A DNA stretch of 64,000 nt from Clostridium simiarum. Its GTDB lineage: Bacteria > Bacillota > Clostridia > Clostridiales > Clostridiaceae. Every line of letters starts with the position of its first letter. Position 1 is the first letter of the stretch. The position numbers and the translations under genes were made by a program. The notes under the pieces were generated by a model. The model ran no database searches. It was not told the DNA's origin and saw only the letters and a program-made list of their open reading frames with translations. The stretch covers positions 1,612,001-1,676,000 of the forward strand of contig NZ_JAHLQL010000001.1 in the NCBI RefSeq assembly GCF_018919175.1, in the 5' to 3' direction. Positions 28,307 to 36,786 of this stretch are shown in pieces.

Positions 28307-30076
28307 ATGGATAAAAAAACAACTTTCAAGAATACCGAACTGAAAAAAAGCTTTTTTATATCATACTTGCGTTTTTTTATATTGATAGTTTTTTCTGTTG
28401 GAATTATATCTACTGTTTCATTTTTTAGTGCTAAAAAAGCCTTAAGTAATTTAGGAGAATCAGCATTAAAAAACAGAATTGAAATGGGACTTGCTATGAT
28501 GGATAGTTTAGAAACTCAAGTACAAAAAGGGTCTTTAACTCGAGAGGATGCTGAAGAAATATTTAGGTATGAAATGCTAAATAAAAAGCAATCTGATGGA
28601 AAAACTAGAGGCCTTAATGAGAAATTAGAATTAGGCATAGAAGCATATATGTATGCCATTGATAGTAAAGGTATAGAAAAAATGCACCCTTTTAAAGAGG
28701 GAGAGGATATATCTGAAGTTAAGGATGCACGAGGACAAAGTGTAACAGGACTTATATTTCAAGAAGGAAATAATCCTAAAAATCAAGGTATAATACATTT
28801 TATGTGGAAAAATTCTGAAGAAACTAAGGAAAAACCCAAAGTTAATGCAGTGGGATATTTTGAGCCTTGGGATTGGTATATAAACGTAGGATGCTACAAT
28901 GAAGATTTTTATAAACCAGCATACAAAATTTTAAATGTTATACTTATAATAGCATCAATAATATTAATAATTTCTTTTTTACTAATAAACAGTTTAATGA
29001 AACAGAAGGTAAATCCACTTAGTGATATAGTAAACTCTATGGAAATGGCATCAGAAGGCAATATTAACACAAAGGTCAATATTAAAAATAAAGATGAAAT
29101 AGGATATATAGGTGAGATATTTAATAGAATGATAGCTGAAATAAGAACTATCCTGTTAAAAATAAAGGAAATATCTATTACTCTTGAAGAAAAATCTTCT
29201 CTTATAGATTCCTCAACTAATGTTACTTTAGAAAGTTCTAATAATATAAAAGATGCTATGGAGGAAATATCCGCTTCTATAAATGACTCCACAAAAGAAA
29301 TGCAAAATAGTTTTGATAGTATGCAGTTATTATCAGAGAACATAACTTTAATTAAAAAAAATAGTATGGTTATGGAAAAAGAGGCAAGAGAAGCTAATAG
29401 CTTGAACTTTAATATTGTAAATATATTAGGTGAATTAGAGAAGAAAAATGAGGAAAATGTTAATTCATCTAAAGAAACCAATACCAATATACAAGAATTA
29501 CTTAATAAATCAAATGCCATAGTAGGAATCGTAAGTACTATAGAACAAATCTCTAGTGAAATAAATCTTCTTTCTTTAAATGCTTCCATAGAATCTGCTA
29601 GAGCAGGAGAAGCTGGAAGAGGTTTTGCAGTAGTATCAGAACAAATTAAAAAATTGTCCAATGACACCTCTGAAGCTGTAAAACAGATAAATATTTTAAT
29701 AAATGAATTAATAAATGTAATTAATATTTCCGTAAGCAGTGTAGAAAAGTCTGAAAAAGTAGCACAAGGTCAGATAGAAACTATAAATGAAACACGAAAA
29801 ACCTTAGAAAGAGTAATTGATTTTATAGAAACAATGCCAAATATCATTAAAGAAAATGTAGAAAAAATTGATCAAGTATATAACCAGAAAGATAGTGTAA
29901 GTTCTTCTATGGATTCTGTACTTTCAGTAACAGAAGAAATATCTGCATCTTCTGAAGAAATAACAGCATCTACTGTAGAAGTAAAAGACAAGATGGATTA
30001 TATTAAGGATTTAGCAAAGGAATTAGATAACTTTTCAAAGGAACTTAATGATAGTATAAATCATTTTTCTTTATAG
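28307..30076 (+). CDS. methyl-accepting chemotaxis protein with Cache sensor
   Basis: This is a 589-residue chemoreceptor. Helix 1 (about residues 19-43) and helix 2 (about 206-226) bracket an outside sensor of the single-Cache type, with YMYAIDSKGIEKMHPFKEG and YFEPWDWYINVGCYNEDF. A HAMP domain (about 228-280) and a signalling coiled coil with [20 protein letters not shown] follow. The sensor class commonly binds small organic acids. GAGGAG precedes the ATG. It is a single-gene unit on the plus strand with a strong terminator after it. No other chemotaxis genes are in the window. Confidence 0.92.
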   Translation: MDKKTTFKNTELKKSFFISYLRFFILIVFSVGIISTVSFFSAKKALSNLGESALKNRIEMGLAMMDSLETQVQKGSLTREDAEEIFRYEMLNKKQSDGKTRGLNEKLELGIEAYMYAIDSKGIEKMHPFKEGEDISEVKDARGQSVTGLIFQEGNNPKNQGIIHFMWKNSEETKEKPKVNAVGYFEPWDWYINVGCYNEDFYKPAYKILNVILIIASIILIISFLLINSLMKQKVNPLSDIVNSMEMASEGNINTKVNIKNKDEIGYIGEIFNRMIAEIRTILLKIKEISITLEEKSSLIDSSTNVTLESSNNIKDAMEEISASINDSTKEMQNSFDSMQLLSENITLIKKNSMVMEKEAREANSLNFNIVNILGELEKKNEENVNSSKETNTNIQELLNKSNAIVGIVSTIEQISSEINLLSLNASIESARAGEAGRGFAVVSEQIKKLSNDTSEAVKQINILINELINVINISVSSVEKSEKVAQGQIETINETRKTLERVIDFIETMPNIIKENVEKIDQVYNQKDSVSSSMDSVLSVTEEISASSEEITASTVEVKDKMDYIKDLAKELDNFSKELNDSINHFSL

Positions 30077-30110
30077 ATGCAAAAAAGGTTATTATCTCTT
30101 AAAATTTATA

Positions 30111-30157
30111 AAAAACTATTTGCAACCACTTAAAATAAGGGGTGGCAAATAGTTTTT
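30111..30157 (+). terminator. strong intrinsic terminator after the chemoreceptor
   Basis: AAAAACTATTTGC...ACCACTT pairs with AGGGGTGG...CAAATAGTTTTT around a six-base loop, ending in a T run. It is the best-formed plus-strand terminator in the window. Confidence 0.85.
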
Positions 30158-30303
30158 ATCATTAGATTTTATGAATATATTTATTTCTATCCAATTTTTA
30201 AAGATTTATATTTTTTTCTTTTTTATATATTACTTAACGCAATTTTAAATTATGCTGAAAGGTTATACTGAAATGTAGAAATATTGATTTTGTGCAAAGA
30301 TGC

Positions 30304-30324
30304 ACCCCCTAAAAACTAGGGGGC
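30304..30324 (-). terminator. GC-rich hairpin after the ABM gene
   Basis: CCCCCT and AGGGGG arms enclose a seven-base loop about 30 bases past the stop codon. There is no clear U tract. Confidence 0.45.
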
Positions 30325-30353
30325 GTAATGTTATATCTATATACTTAAACATA

Positions 30354-30641
30354 TTAAATCAATTTATTGTAAATATTCATATCTGCTTCTTTTAACATAA
30401 GTTTTCCCATCCTTGGAACAATTCTATTGAAATGCTCAGATTTTAAGTGCTCCTCCAAAGCCTCTTTATTTTCCCACTCTTCAATCATTGTGAGAATTGT
30501 TGCATCCTGCTCATCTTGATACATTTCATACTTTATGCATCCTTTCTCTTTTCTTGTTATTTCTACTAGTTCTTTGCTTAATTCAATAATTTCATCAATT
30601 TTATCCTCTTTAGCAAAGTTTTTAGCAACTACTTTTATCAT
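30354..30641 (-). CDS. ABM-domain monooxygenase (YgiN/LsrG-like)
   Basis: This is a 95-residue single-domain protein with the antibiotic biosynthesis monooxygenase ferredoxin-like fold. The segments KEKGCIKYEMYQDEQDATIL, IEEWENKEALEEHLKSEHFN and IVPRMGKLM are typical. Members act as small quinol oxygenases or isomerases, or as LsrG. No lsr or quinone genes are adjacent, so the substrate is open. AGGAGG precedes the ATG. Confidence 0.85.
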   Translation of the reverse strand: MIKVVAKNFAKEDKIDEIIELSKELVEITRKEKGCIKYEMYQDEQDATILTMIEEWENKEALEEHLKSEHFNRIVPRMGKLMLKEADMNIYNKLI

Positions 30642-30871
30642 ATATACCTCCTAATTTATATGTTTTTATACTACATGATATTATTATAAAAAATAAGTAT
30701 ATACATAACAAGTACGTACTATTTTGTATTCTACTACTTAAAAGGATACTATAGGGAGTATTTTAACTATGGACCTAGCTACTCTCCCTTAGAATTTAAA
30801 AATAAAAACTATCCATGTACTTTTGAAATTACAATGAGTTTGAAGGGTAGAAACTATAATCCACTTATTAA

Positions 30872-31801
30872 TTATAGTTTTAGTATTGCATCTTTAATCT
30901 GCTCTTCAATATCTGCTAGGATTTCAAGGGTGTCTCCCACAGCTTCTAATCTACCTTGAGTTGCTAGAGTTTGACATTTACCAAATAATCTAGATTGTTT
31001 TTCTTTTAGTGTTGATATTAGGACTTCTCGATTATTAAAATACTTTGCAAAATCTTGAGACCTTCTTGCGGATACTGGAAATGCAAAATATATTAAATGA
31101 GACATTTCTCTATCTGTAATTTTTTTATTTCTAAATTCATTTGCCTTTATATTTATCGCTTCTCTTCCAAAGAGAACTTTTGATTCTCTTGCTACTTTTT
31201 CTTGGTTTATATATATAGTTTTAAAATTTTTAATTGCTCTTAAAAAAATTTCATCTTCACTTAAATCAGATTCTTTCTTAGGAGAAAACCAGTAATGATA
31301 AGGTCCTTTCCTACACTGTATTTTATCAGATTTCCAAGCTAAGTCTAATTGATTTAAAGGTAATGACACAAAAGGATAGCCATGAGGATCATGTAGTAAT
31401 ACTTCATTATTATTCATTTCCAAGGCTAAAACATAATGATCAGATCCACTTAGATATTTATGATTAGGTAAATATGTTAAAAACCCCATATCTACAGGCC
31501 CTACCATAATTGGAGAATCGGATAAAACTTTTGAAAATTCCTCTAAGGGAAGTTCACCTCCATCTTTGCTAACTCTTTCATTTACACTAAAGCCTAAGGA
31601 ATGAAATGCTGCATTAATTGCAACATCTGGACTAGTTACAGAGTTGTCAAAAAACAGTAACCCATCTTCAATGGAGGCACCTAATGAAAATCCTGTAAGT
31701 ACTTCTATTAAAGAAGGACTCACCTCTTCACTTATTGTAGATAACAGCATGGAAGCAGAGTTAGAATAACAATATGACCCATTTCCTTTATATGAAACCA
31801 T
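30872..31801 (-). CDS. BtrH N-terminal domain / C39-like cysteine-fold protein
   Basis: This 309-residue protein begins with NGSYCYSNSASMLL, placing a potential nucleophilic Cys at residue 11. SDHYVLALEM supplies a His and LLHDPHGYPF an Asp, in papain-fold order. The first 180 residues resemble the BtrH N-terminal family (acyl-carrier-protein-dependent acyltransferases and related proteins). The last 130 residues are a charged helical region. It may be an acyltransferase or peptidase-like enzyme. It follows a VOC-family gene by 25 bases, and the pair faces a divergent WYL regulator, so the three probably form one regulated unit. Confidence 0.7.
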   Translation of the reverse strand: MVSYKGNGSYCYSNSASMLLSTISEEVSPSLIEVLTGFSLGASIEDGLLFFDNSVTSPDVAINAAFHSLGFSVNERVSKDGGELPLEEFSKVLSDSPIMVGPVDMGFLTYLPNHKYLSGSDHYVLALEMNNNEVLLHDPHGYPFVSLPLNQLDLAWKSDKIQCRKGPYHYWFSPKKESDLSEDEIFLRAIKNFKTIYINQEKVARESKVLFGREAINIKANEFRNKKITDREMSHLIYFAFPVSARRSQDFAKYFNNREVLISTLKEKQSRLFGKCQTLATQGRLEAVGDTLEILADIEEQIKDAILKL

Positions 31802-31826
31802 GTAATCAATCCTTTCAATTATTATA

Positions 31827-32192
31827 TTATTTACCCACTAATACAAACACATTTTTATCTGGAGCTTCTAATACTGCAACATGACCAGATTCAGTTTTGA
31901 AAGGCTCTCTAATCCAATTAACATTTGGATTTTTACATAAGTTATTGTATGCCTCTACAACATCATCAACATATATTTCTATATCCATTACCTTGAGATC
32001 AGAATCATTTTGAAGAACAAGCTCTGAGCTATTTTTTTCAGGAAACCTTAATCCAATTAATGTACAAAGACTACCATTATTTAATTTCCTTTCAACTTTC
32101 CAATTCTCTTTTAACCCTAAAGAAGTATAGAAATCAACAGAACTTTCAATATCCGAAGTATAGATGGATACACACTCTAATCTTTTAAACAT
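31827..32192 (-). CDS. VOC (glyoxalase/bleomycin-resistance) family protein
   Basis: This is a 121-residue protein with the paired beta-alpha-beta-beta-beta modules of the vicinal oxygen chelate fold. Typical elements are ECVSIYTSDIESSVDFYTSLG at the N-terminus, DIEIYVDDVVEAYNNL in the middle, and GHVAVLEAPDKNVFVLVG at the end. The family includes drug-binding, lyase and dioxygenase members, so its reaction is unknown. It is the first gene of a two-gene operon with the BtrH-like gene and is divergent from the WYL regulator. TTAGGAGG precedes the ATG. Confidence 0.85.
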   Translation of the reverse strand: MFKRLECVSIYTSDIESSVDFYTSLGLKENWKVERKLNNGSLCTLIGLRFPEKNSSELVLQNDSDLKVMDIEIYVDDVVEAYNNLCKNPNVNWIREPFKTESGHVAVLEAPDKNVFVLVGK

Positions 32193-32258
32193 AATTTAAC
32201 CTCCTAATTAGTATTTTTTTATTATCAATGTAAATATAACATGTATTTATGACATCTA

Positions 32259-32288
32259 TTGACGTAATTATTATGAGAAAGTTATAAT
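32259..32288 (+). promoter_or_regulatory. sigma-A type promoter of the WYL regulator
   Basis: TTGACG (32259-32264) and TATAAT (32283-32288) are separated by 18 bases in the divergent intergenic region. The start codon of the regulator is about 110 bases downstream, so the regulator may bind the leader. Confidence 0.5.
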
Positions 32289-32398
32289 AATTAAAATAAT
32301 ATCTTTTGTATAAGGTAGCATTATATAAATTTAAGTTTTACATCATTTCTTTATAAGAGTTTTTACAAAAATAAAATATAGGAATTAGGAGTAAAAAT

Positions 32399-33355
32399 AT
32401 GAATAAATCTAAACGATTAGTAGATTTGATAATTGTTATTAATAGGAAACAAAGCTTTACAGCAAAGGATTTAGCAGAGGAATTCGGAGTCTCAATACGT
32501 ACAATACAAAGAGACTTAAAAGATTTAGAAGACTTAGGGGTTCCATTATACACAGAACTTGGTCCTAAAGGTGGATATAGATTGCTAAATAAAAAAATCT
32601 TGCCTCCTATAGCATTTACAGAAAATGAAGCTATAGCAATATTCTTTGCCTATCAGTCCCTTCAAAATTATGCCTCATTACCTTTTGATGATGATGCTAT
32701 ATCCGCATTAAGTAAGTTTTATAATTATCTTCCGGATAATACTAAAGATAAAATTGATGTGATGCGAAACCGTGTTTTATTTTGGGTACCAAAAAGAGAT
32801 GAGGACAATCCATATCTAAAATTTATTTTAGAAGGAGTAATTGAAAGAAAAATTTTATCAATTGAATACGAATCTATTAATGGTGTTAGCTATAGAGACA
32901 TTTTACCCATAGGCATATATTCACATAATGGATATTGGTACTGTCCAGCCTTTTGTTTAAATAAACAATCCTACAGATTATTTAGAGTTGACTATATTAG
33001 ATCAGTGACTATAAAAAAAGATTCAACCCTAGAAAAACCTATTGGTGACATAAGTCTAAAGGATTGGTTTGAGCCATCAAGGCCTGAAAAAACTGTAAAA
33101 TTAAAGGTAAAGCTTTCTAAAAAAGGAGTGAGAAAGTGTCAATTAGAACCATGGTTGGATAAAAAGATAATAATAAATTATGACGGAACTGGGTTTATTG
33201 ACACAGCTATAGATATAAGAGATGTAGACTATTATTCAGATTTTTTACTAGGTGTAGGTACAGATGCAACTATTGAATCACCTTGCGAAATAGTTGATTT
33301 AATTTTAGAGAAAATAGATAATATAAAAAATAATTATAAAAGTAATCCTATATAA
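32399..33355 (+). CDS. WYL-domain transcriptional regulator (YafY type)
   Basis: This is a 318-residue regulator. The N-terminal HTH_11-type winged helix covers about residues 1-60 (FTAKDLAEEFGVSIRTIQRD). A WYL ligand-binding domain follows near 140-205 (GYWYCPAFCLNKQSYRLFRV), and then a WCX extension. WYL proteins respond to nucleotides, nucleic acid or small metabolites. It is transcribed away from the VOC-BtrH pair and is the likely regulator of both. AATTAGGAG precedes the ATG. Confidence 0.88.
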   Translation: MNKSKRLVDLIIVINRKQSFTAKDLAEEFGVSIRTIQRDLKDLEDLGVPLYTELGPKGGYRLLNKKILPPIAFTENEAIAIFFAYQSLQNYASLPFDDDAISALSKFYNYLPDNTKDKIDVMRNRVLFWVPKRDEDNPYLKFILEGVIERKILSIEYESINGVSYRDILPIGIYSHNGYWYCPAFCLNKQSYRLFRVDYIRSVTIKKDSTLEKPIGDISLKDWFEPSRPEKTVKLKVKLSKKGVRKCQLEPWLDKKIIINYDGTGFIDTAIDIRDVDYYSDFLLGVGTDATIESPCEIVDLILEKIDNIKNNYKSNPI

Positions 33356-33420
33356 CCTATTTTTAGGCTTCCATAAATTTTCCTCTCATTATATTAACAT
33401 CTGTAAATATATGGTTCGTA

Positions 33421-34317
33421 TCAGTTACTTATTTGTGTTGGCTTTACAGGATCAGGGTGGATATTTATATAAATATTAAGCGAATGTTCTATTTCTTTTT
33501 CAGCACAAAATAATTCATTATGTAGTTCCAACAAATCTCCATCTGATGGAACTACTACATGAACAGATGCAAAAAAACGATTAGGTCCATAATTATGCAG
33601 CATCAAATCATGAACGCTTATAATATTTTTATTTGCAAGAAGCTTTTCTTTTATTTCACTTGCCACTTTAGGGTCAGGACTTTGACCCATCAATGGTTTT
33701 AATGTATCCATGGCTGCTCTAAATCCAGAATATAGCATAAACAAAGAAGCTATGGTTCCTGCATATCCATCAACCTGGCAGTTTAAGAAATGAGCCATGA
33801 GATAGGAGCCTAATGTAACTGCGGTTACAAGAGCATCACATAGACTATCCAAAGCTAAAGCATTAACAGCCACAGATTCTATTTTTTTACCTGCATATCT
33901 GTTAAATAATCCTATGCTTAACTTCACCAAAATCGAGAATGCAAGACCAATTAAGGTAGCCCAATTAAATACAACACTTTCTGGATGTAAGATTTCCTGT
34001 ATGGAACTTTTGATGAGTTTCAATCCCACTATAAGGATGAAAAAAGAAACAACAAATCCTGATATATATTCAATCCGTCCATATCCAAAAGGATACTTTT
34101 TATTGGCAGGTTTTTTAGCCAATTTGAAGCTTACTAAAGTAATTCCAAAAGATCCAGCATCAGACAAATTATTAAAGGCATCCGCAGTAATAGCAATACT
34201 GTTTGATATCCAACCCATTATTAGTTTAAAAATGAATAGTAAAATATTGCTGAGAATACCCACCATACCTACAAACATTCCATAGTTTTCTCTGCTTCCT
34301 TTTAATAAAACCTTCAT
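33421..34317 (-). CDS. cation diffusion facilitator (CDF) transporter
   Basis: This is a 298-residue divalent-cation/proton antiporter with six helices and a C-terminal cytoplasmic domain. The helix II site is ITADAFNNLSDAGS and the helix V site ALALDSLCDALVT, the places where CDF proteins hold metal-binding Asp/His. The first site lacks the His of zinc-type members (Asp-Ala-Phe-Asn-Asn), which tends to fit manganese or iron exporters. The C-terminal half has HDLMLHNYGPNRFFASVHV. It is the last gene of a set with Fur- and MarR-type regulators. Confidence 0.9.
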   Translation of the reverse strand: MKVLLKGSRENYGMFVGMVGILSNILLFIFKLIMGWISNSIAITADAFNNLSDAGSFGITLVSFKLAKKPANKKYPFGYGRIEYISGFVVSFFILIVGLKLIKSSIQEILHPESVVFNWATLIGLAFSILVKLSIGLFNRYAGKKIESVAVNALALDSLCDALVTAVTLGSYLMAHFLNCQVDGYAGTIASLFMLYSGFRAAMDTLKPLMGQSPDPKVASEIKEKLLANKNIISVHDLMLHNYGPNRFFASVHVVVPSDGDLLELHNELFCAEKEIEHSLNIYINIHPDPVKPTQISN

Positions 34318-34349
34318 ACTAATCCTCCTTTCCTTATTTATTTCATCAT

Positions 34350-34362
34350 ATCATCTGATGAT
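34350..34362. promoter_or_regulatory. ATCATCTGATGAT palindrome before the CDF gene
   Basis: This perfect 13-base palindrome lies in the gap between the Fur-type and CDF genes. Close matches occur at 35666-35676 and across the start of the FadR-type gene (36615-36628). It is a candidate operator; the binding protein is not known. Confidence 0.35.
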
Positions 34363-34395
34363 TAAAAATAGTTTTTACTAATAATATAATGCAGT

Positions 34396-34836
34396 CTATT
34401 TAATGGTTTTTCCTGCACATTCCGCACAAATCCCATAACATTTAACACGAATATCCTTTATTTCAAAGTTGTATTTGTTATGAATTTTTACTATTGATTC
34501 ACTAATAAGCAGATTTTCTGCAACATCTATAATCTTTTCGCAACCCATACAGATGAGGTGGGGATGTACAGAACTTTTTCCCTCTGTATTAAGCTCATAT
34601 TTGTTTAGCTCATCCCTTTTATCAAAACTTGTAACCATCCCTAATTCATCCATGATTTGCAATGTTCTATAAACAGTAGCAACTCCTAAAGTATGGTCTT
34701 TTTTTCTAGCTATCTCCCATATATCCTTTGTACTTAGATGTTCTCCTAAGCTTTCCATCATTATATTCCAGATAATCTGCCTCTGCTCTGTTAATTTATA
34801 TCCTTTTTCTTTAAGCAACACCTCAAAATTTTTCAT
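34396..34836 (-). CDS. Fur-family metalloregulator
   Basis: This is a regulator of about 146 residues. The winged helix holds GYKLTEQRQIIWNIM and GVATVYRTLQIMDELG. The metal sites include HPHLICMGCEKIID and a second Cys pair in KCYGICAECAG, giving the four-Cys structural zinc site. The sequence does not separate Fur, Zur and PerR. The start at 34836 is chosen because AGGG lies about 9 bases upstream of this ATG; an upstream TTG is also possible. It is encoded between MarR-type and CDF genes, so it probably senses the exported metal or oxidative stress. Confidence 0.9.
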   Translation of the reverse strand: MKNFEVLLKEKGYKLTEQRQIIWNIMMESLGEHLSTKDIWEIARKKDHTLGVATVYRTLQIMDELGMVTSFDKRDELNKYELNTEGKSSVHPHLICMGCEKIIDVAENLLISESIVKIHNKYNFEIKDIRVKCYGICAECAGKTIK

Positions 34837-34874
34837 TATATTCAACCCTATAGCTATCAATTTAAGGGGCCAGA

Positions 34875-35462
34875 TTATTTATGCTTAACATAATGATCAT
34901 GATGATACCCATGTCCATAATGTTCATGATGTCTGTGATGTTCATAATGTTTGTTATGTCCATCATGTCTGTGATATTCATAATGACCTGCGCCCTGCTC
35001 TTGATACCCTTCCTTTCTATAAGAATTTTCAGCTACTTCTAAACTTGCACACAATTTTTCAGTAAGTATAAACAATTGTTTCTGTTCATCCTCTGTTAAT
35101 CCCTGGAATAAAGATTCTACAAATGCATCTTTACTTTCAGACATTTTTTGAGCCACTTTTTCTCCTTCCCCAGTTAAATAGATTCGCATTACCCGCTGAT
35201 CCTTGTTGTCCTGTTTCCTTACAATCAGACCACTCTGTTCCAGCTTTCTCAACATCTCTGTCATTGAAGATGGACGTACATCCAGTTGCTCTGCCAAATC
35301 TCTTTGACTAGCACCGTTGTTTTGAAGAATTAAAAGAAGCAAATTTGCTTGCCCATGATAGAGCCCACCTTTACCATGGTTTTCTCGATGAGATGTGCGG
35401 TGCATTTGACGATTTAAGCGATGCAAAGCACCATATAACTCATTTAAATTTGTTTTTGACAT
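34875..35462 (-). CDS. MarR-family regulator with histidine-rich tail
   Basis: This is a 195-residue regulator. The winged-helix core runs from about residue 30 to 140 (GASQRDLAEQLDVRPSSMTE, then DNKDQRVMRIYLTGEGEKVA). The last 40 residues hold about 15 His in the pattern HYEHHRHHEHYGHGYHHDHY, far longer than a usual MarR end. Such a tail should bind nickel, zinc or similar metals, fitting the Fur and CDF genes directly downstream. Three matching palindromes upstream suggest autoregulation. AGGAGG precedes the ATG. Base composition is somewhat richer in G+C than the region. Confidence 0.88.
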   Translation of the reverse strand: MSKTNLNELYGALHRLNRQMHRTSHRENHGKGGLYHGQANLLLLILQNNGASQRDLAEQLDVRPSSMTEMLRKLEQSGLIVRKQDNKDQRVMRIYLTGEGEKVAQKMSESKDAFVESLFQGLTEDEQKQLFILTEKLCASLEVAENSYRKEGYQEQGAGHYEYHRHDGHNKHYEHHRHHEHYGHGYHHDHYVKHK

Positions 35463-35494
35463 ACGATTTTCCTCCTAAGTATCTTCAACTTTAG

Positions 35495-35506
35495 TTAGGT
35501 ACCTAA
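35495..35506. promoter_or_regulatory. MarR-type operator 1, TTAGGTACCTAA
   Basis: This perfect 12-base palindrome lies 33 bases upstream of the MarR start codon, where it would cover the promoter. Two variants follow at 35553 and 35777. Confidence 0.6.
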
Positions 35507-35552
35507 TTTTTTTTAGTATATCAGTGTCTTTTGCCTATGTCAACAAAAATGT

Positions 35553-35564
35553 TTAGGTTCCTAA
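35553..35564. promoter_or_regulatory. MarR-type operator 2, TTAGGTTCCTAA
   Basis: It matches operator 1 in 11 of 12 positions. It lies about 90 bases upstream of the MarR start. Confidence 0.55.
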
Positions 35565-35695
35565 TTATTTTCTATATAATCTACAACTTCACTATTTCTC
35601 TACTTTCCTTAGGAAAAATCTTTTATAAAAAGTGTAGCAACTAATTCTATAATTATATTCATCCTATCATCTGATGTTTAGTTTTTAAAATTTTT

Positions 35696-35732
35696 ATATG
35701 GCATTTTTATTGTATAAATAATAATGCCATAT
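35696..35732. repeat. ATATGGCATT inverted repeat
   Basis: The 10-base arms ATATGGCATT and AATGCCATAT surround a 17-base AT-rich loop in the gap before the MarR gene. A U tract is lacking. It may be a terminator of low quality or a protein site. The rest of 35465-35935 holds the operators listed and nothing else that I can assign. Confidence 0.45.
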
Positions 35733-35776
35733 CAGTCCTTATCCTACAGAATTCATTAATATTACAGTGATTTTAA

Positions 35777-35788
35777 TTAGGAACCTAA
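35777..35788. promoter_or_regulatory. MarR-type operator 3, TTAGGAACCTAA
   Basis: This is the reverse-complement form of operator 2, about 315 bases upstream of the MarR start. Its distance suggests looping or a second, unseen transcript. Confidence 0.45.
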
Positions 35789-35937
35789 ATTATTAGAGAT
35801 ATCCCTATTATAATAGTATATGTTATCTCATAATTTATGCTATTGATTTCGTGGACATTAAAAAACACCTCAGTAATACGTAGAATAAGCTCAAAATTTT
35901 TCAATTTGACTTTCTTCTCTATGGACAACAAGTTTTT

Positions 35938-36618
35938 CTACAACAGTTGCTTCATGGTTATATCCAAGTAATCATTTGTATAGTTCCTTGCAGCGGAAGT
36001 ATCTTGTCTTTCTATTGCTTTATAAACCTGGTCATGATATTGAATTTGCCTCTTAACTGACTCAAAATCTGAAATTACTTCTTTTAAAGAATCTTTCATA
36101 GTTTGAGAAAAAGTTATATAAAGATCCTTTAAAACGCTATTTTGCGTAGCAGATGCCATAGCATTGTGAAATTCCCAATCATGTTCAACATAGGCATTAA
36201 TATCATTAGTTTTTTCAGCGGATCTTCTTTTATCTAAACTACTTTTCATTTCTAATAAATCTTTTTCTGTTCGATTCATAGCTGCTAATTCAGCAATTTG
36301 AAGTTCCAACATTCGTCTTACTTCATAAATTTCCAACAAGGATGCTCTTCTTAATCTTTGATCTAGAGGCTCACTAATAACATATTCTTTACAGACAAAT
36401 GTTCCTTCTCCTTGTCTAACTTCAAGCAACCCTGAACTAGATAAAACTTTTATTGCTTCTCTTAAAGTTGAACGCCCTACCCCAAATAACTCCATCAATT
36501 CAGGTTCTGTAGGTATTTTCTGACCTGGTATATAATATCCCAAAGATATATCTTTTTGTAATTGATGTATTACTTGATCAACTAATTTATGTGGAATCAT
36601 TTTACGTTTTTCATTCAT
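35938..36618 (-). CDS. GntR-family regulator, FadR subfamily
   Basis: This is a 226-residue regulator with an N-terminal winged helix (GQKIPTEPELMELFGVGRSTLREAIKVLSSSGLLEVRQGEG). A helical FCD domain with metal-binding residues (EHDWEFHNAMASATQN, then YHDQVYKAIERQD) follows. FadR-type proteins usually bind organic acids or lipids and control catabolic genes. It is monocistronic, and no obvious target operon adjoins it; the ccs genes upstream in transcription order end 170 bases away. A site resembling ATCATCTGATGAT covers its start codon, consistent with autoregulation. Confidence 0.88.
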   Translation of the reverse strand: MNEKRKMIPHKLVDQVIHQLQKDISLGYYIPGQKIPTEPELMELFGVGRSTLREAIKVLSSSGLLEVRQGEGTFVCKEYVISEPLDQRLRRASLLEIYEVRRMLELQIAELAAMNRTEKDLLEMKSSLDKRRSAEKTNDINAYVEHDWEFHNAMASATQNSVLKDLYITFSQTMKDSLKEVISDFESVKRQIQYHDQVYKAIERQDTSAARNYTNDYLDITMKQLL

Positions 36619-36628
36619 CAGATCATCA
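36615..36628. promoter_or_regulatory. candidate autoregulatory site over the FadR-type start
   Basis: TTCATCAGATCATC matches the ATCATCAGATGAT palindrome in 11 of 13 positions and overlaps the start codon and leader of the FadR-type gene. Confidence 0.25.
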
Positions 36629-36786
36629 CATCTCCCATTTTAAATATAGGACTTATTCAACAACTTGTCAAATATTACAAAGTCTTAACTTATAAAATTA
36701 CATCTATGGTTATTTTTTTAAAACTACTTGAGATTATGCTACCAAAATATTTATTTTATTAAAAAGTTAACCTTTATCACTAAAAT

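Noticed and set aside
28909-29667. Long 252-codon minus-strand frame
   Set aside because: It is the antisense of the chemoreceptor signalling domain; the plus-strand gene has a start, domains and a terminator.
33914-34285. Plus-strand 123-codon frame inside the CDF gene
   Set aside because: It is antisense to well-conserved CDF helices and has no independent support.
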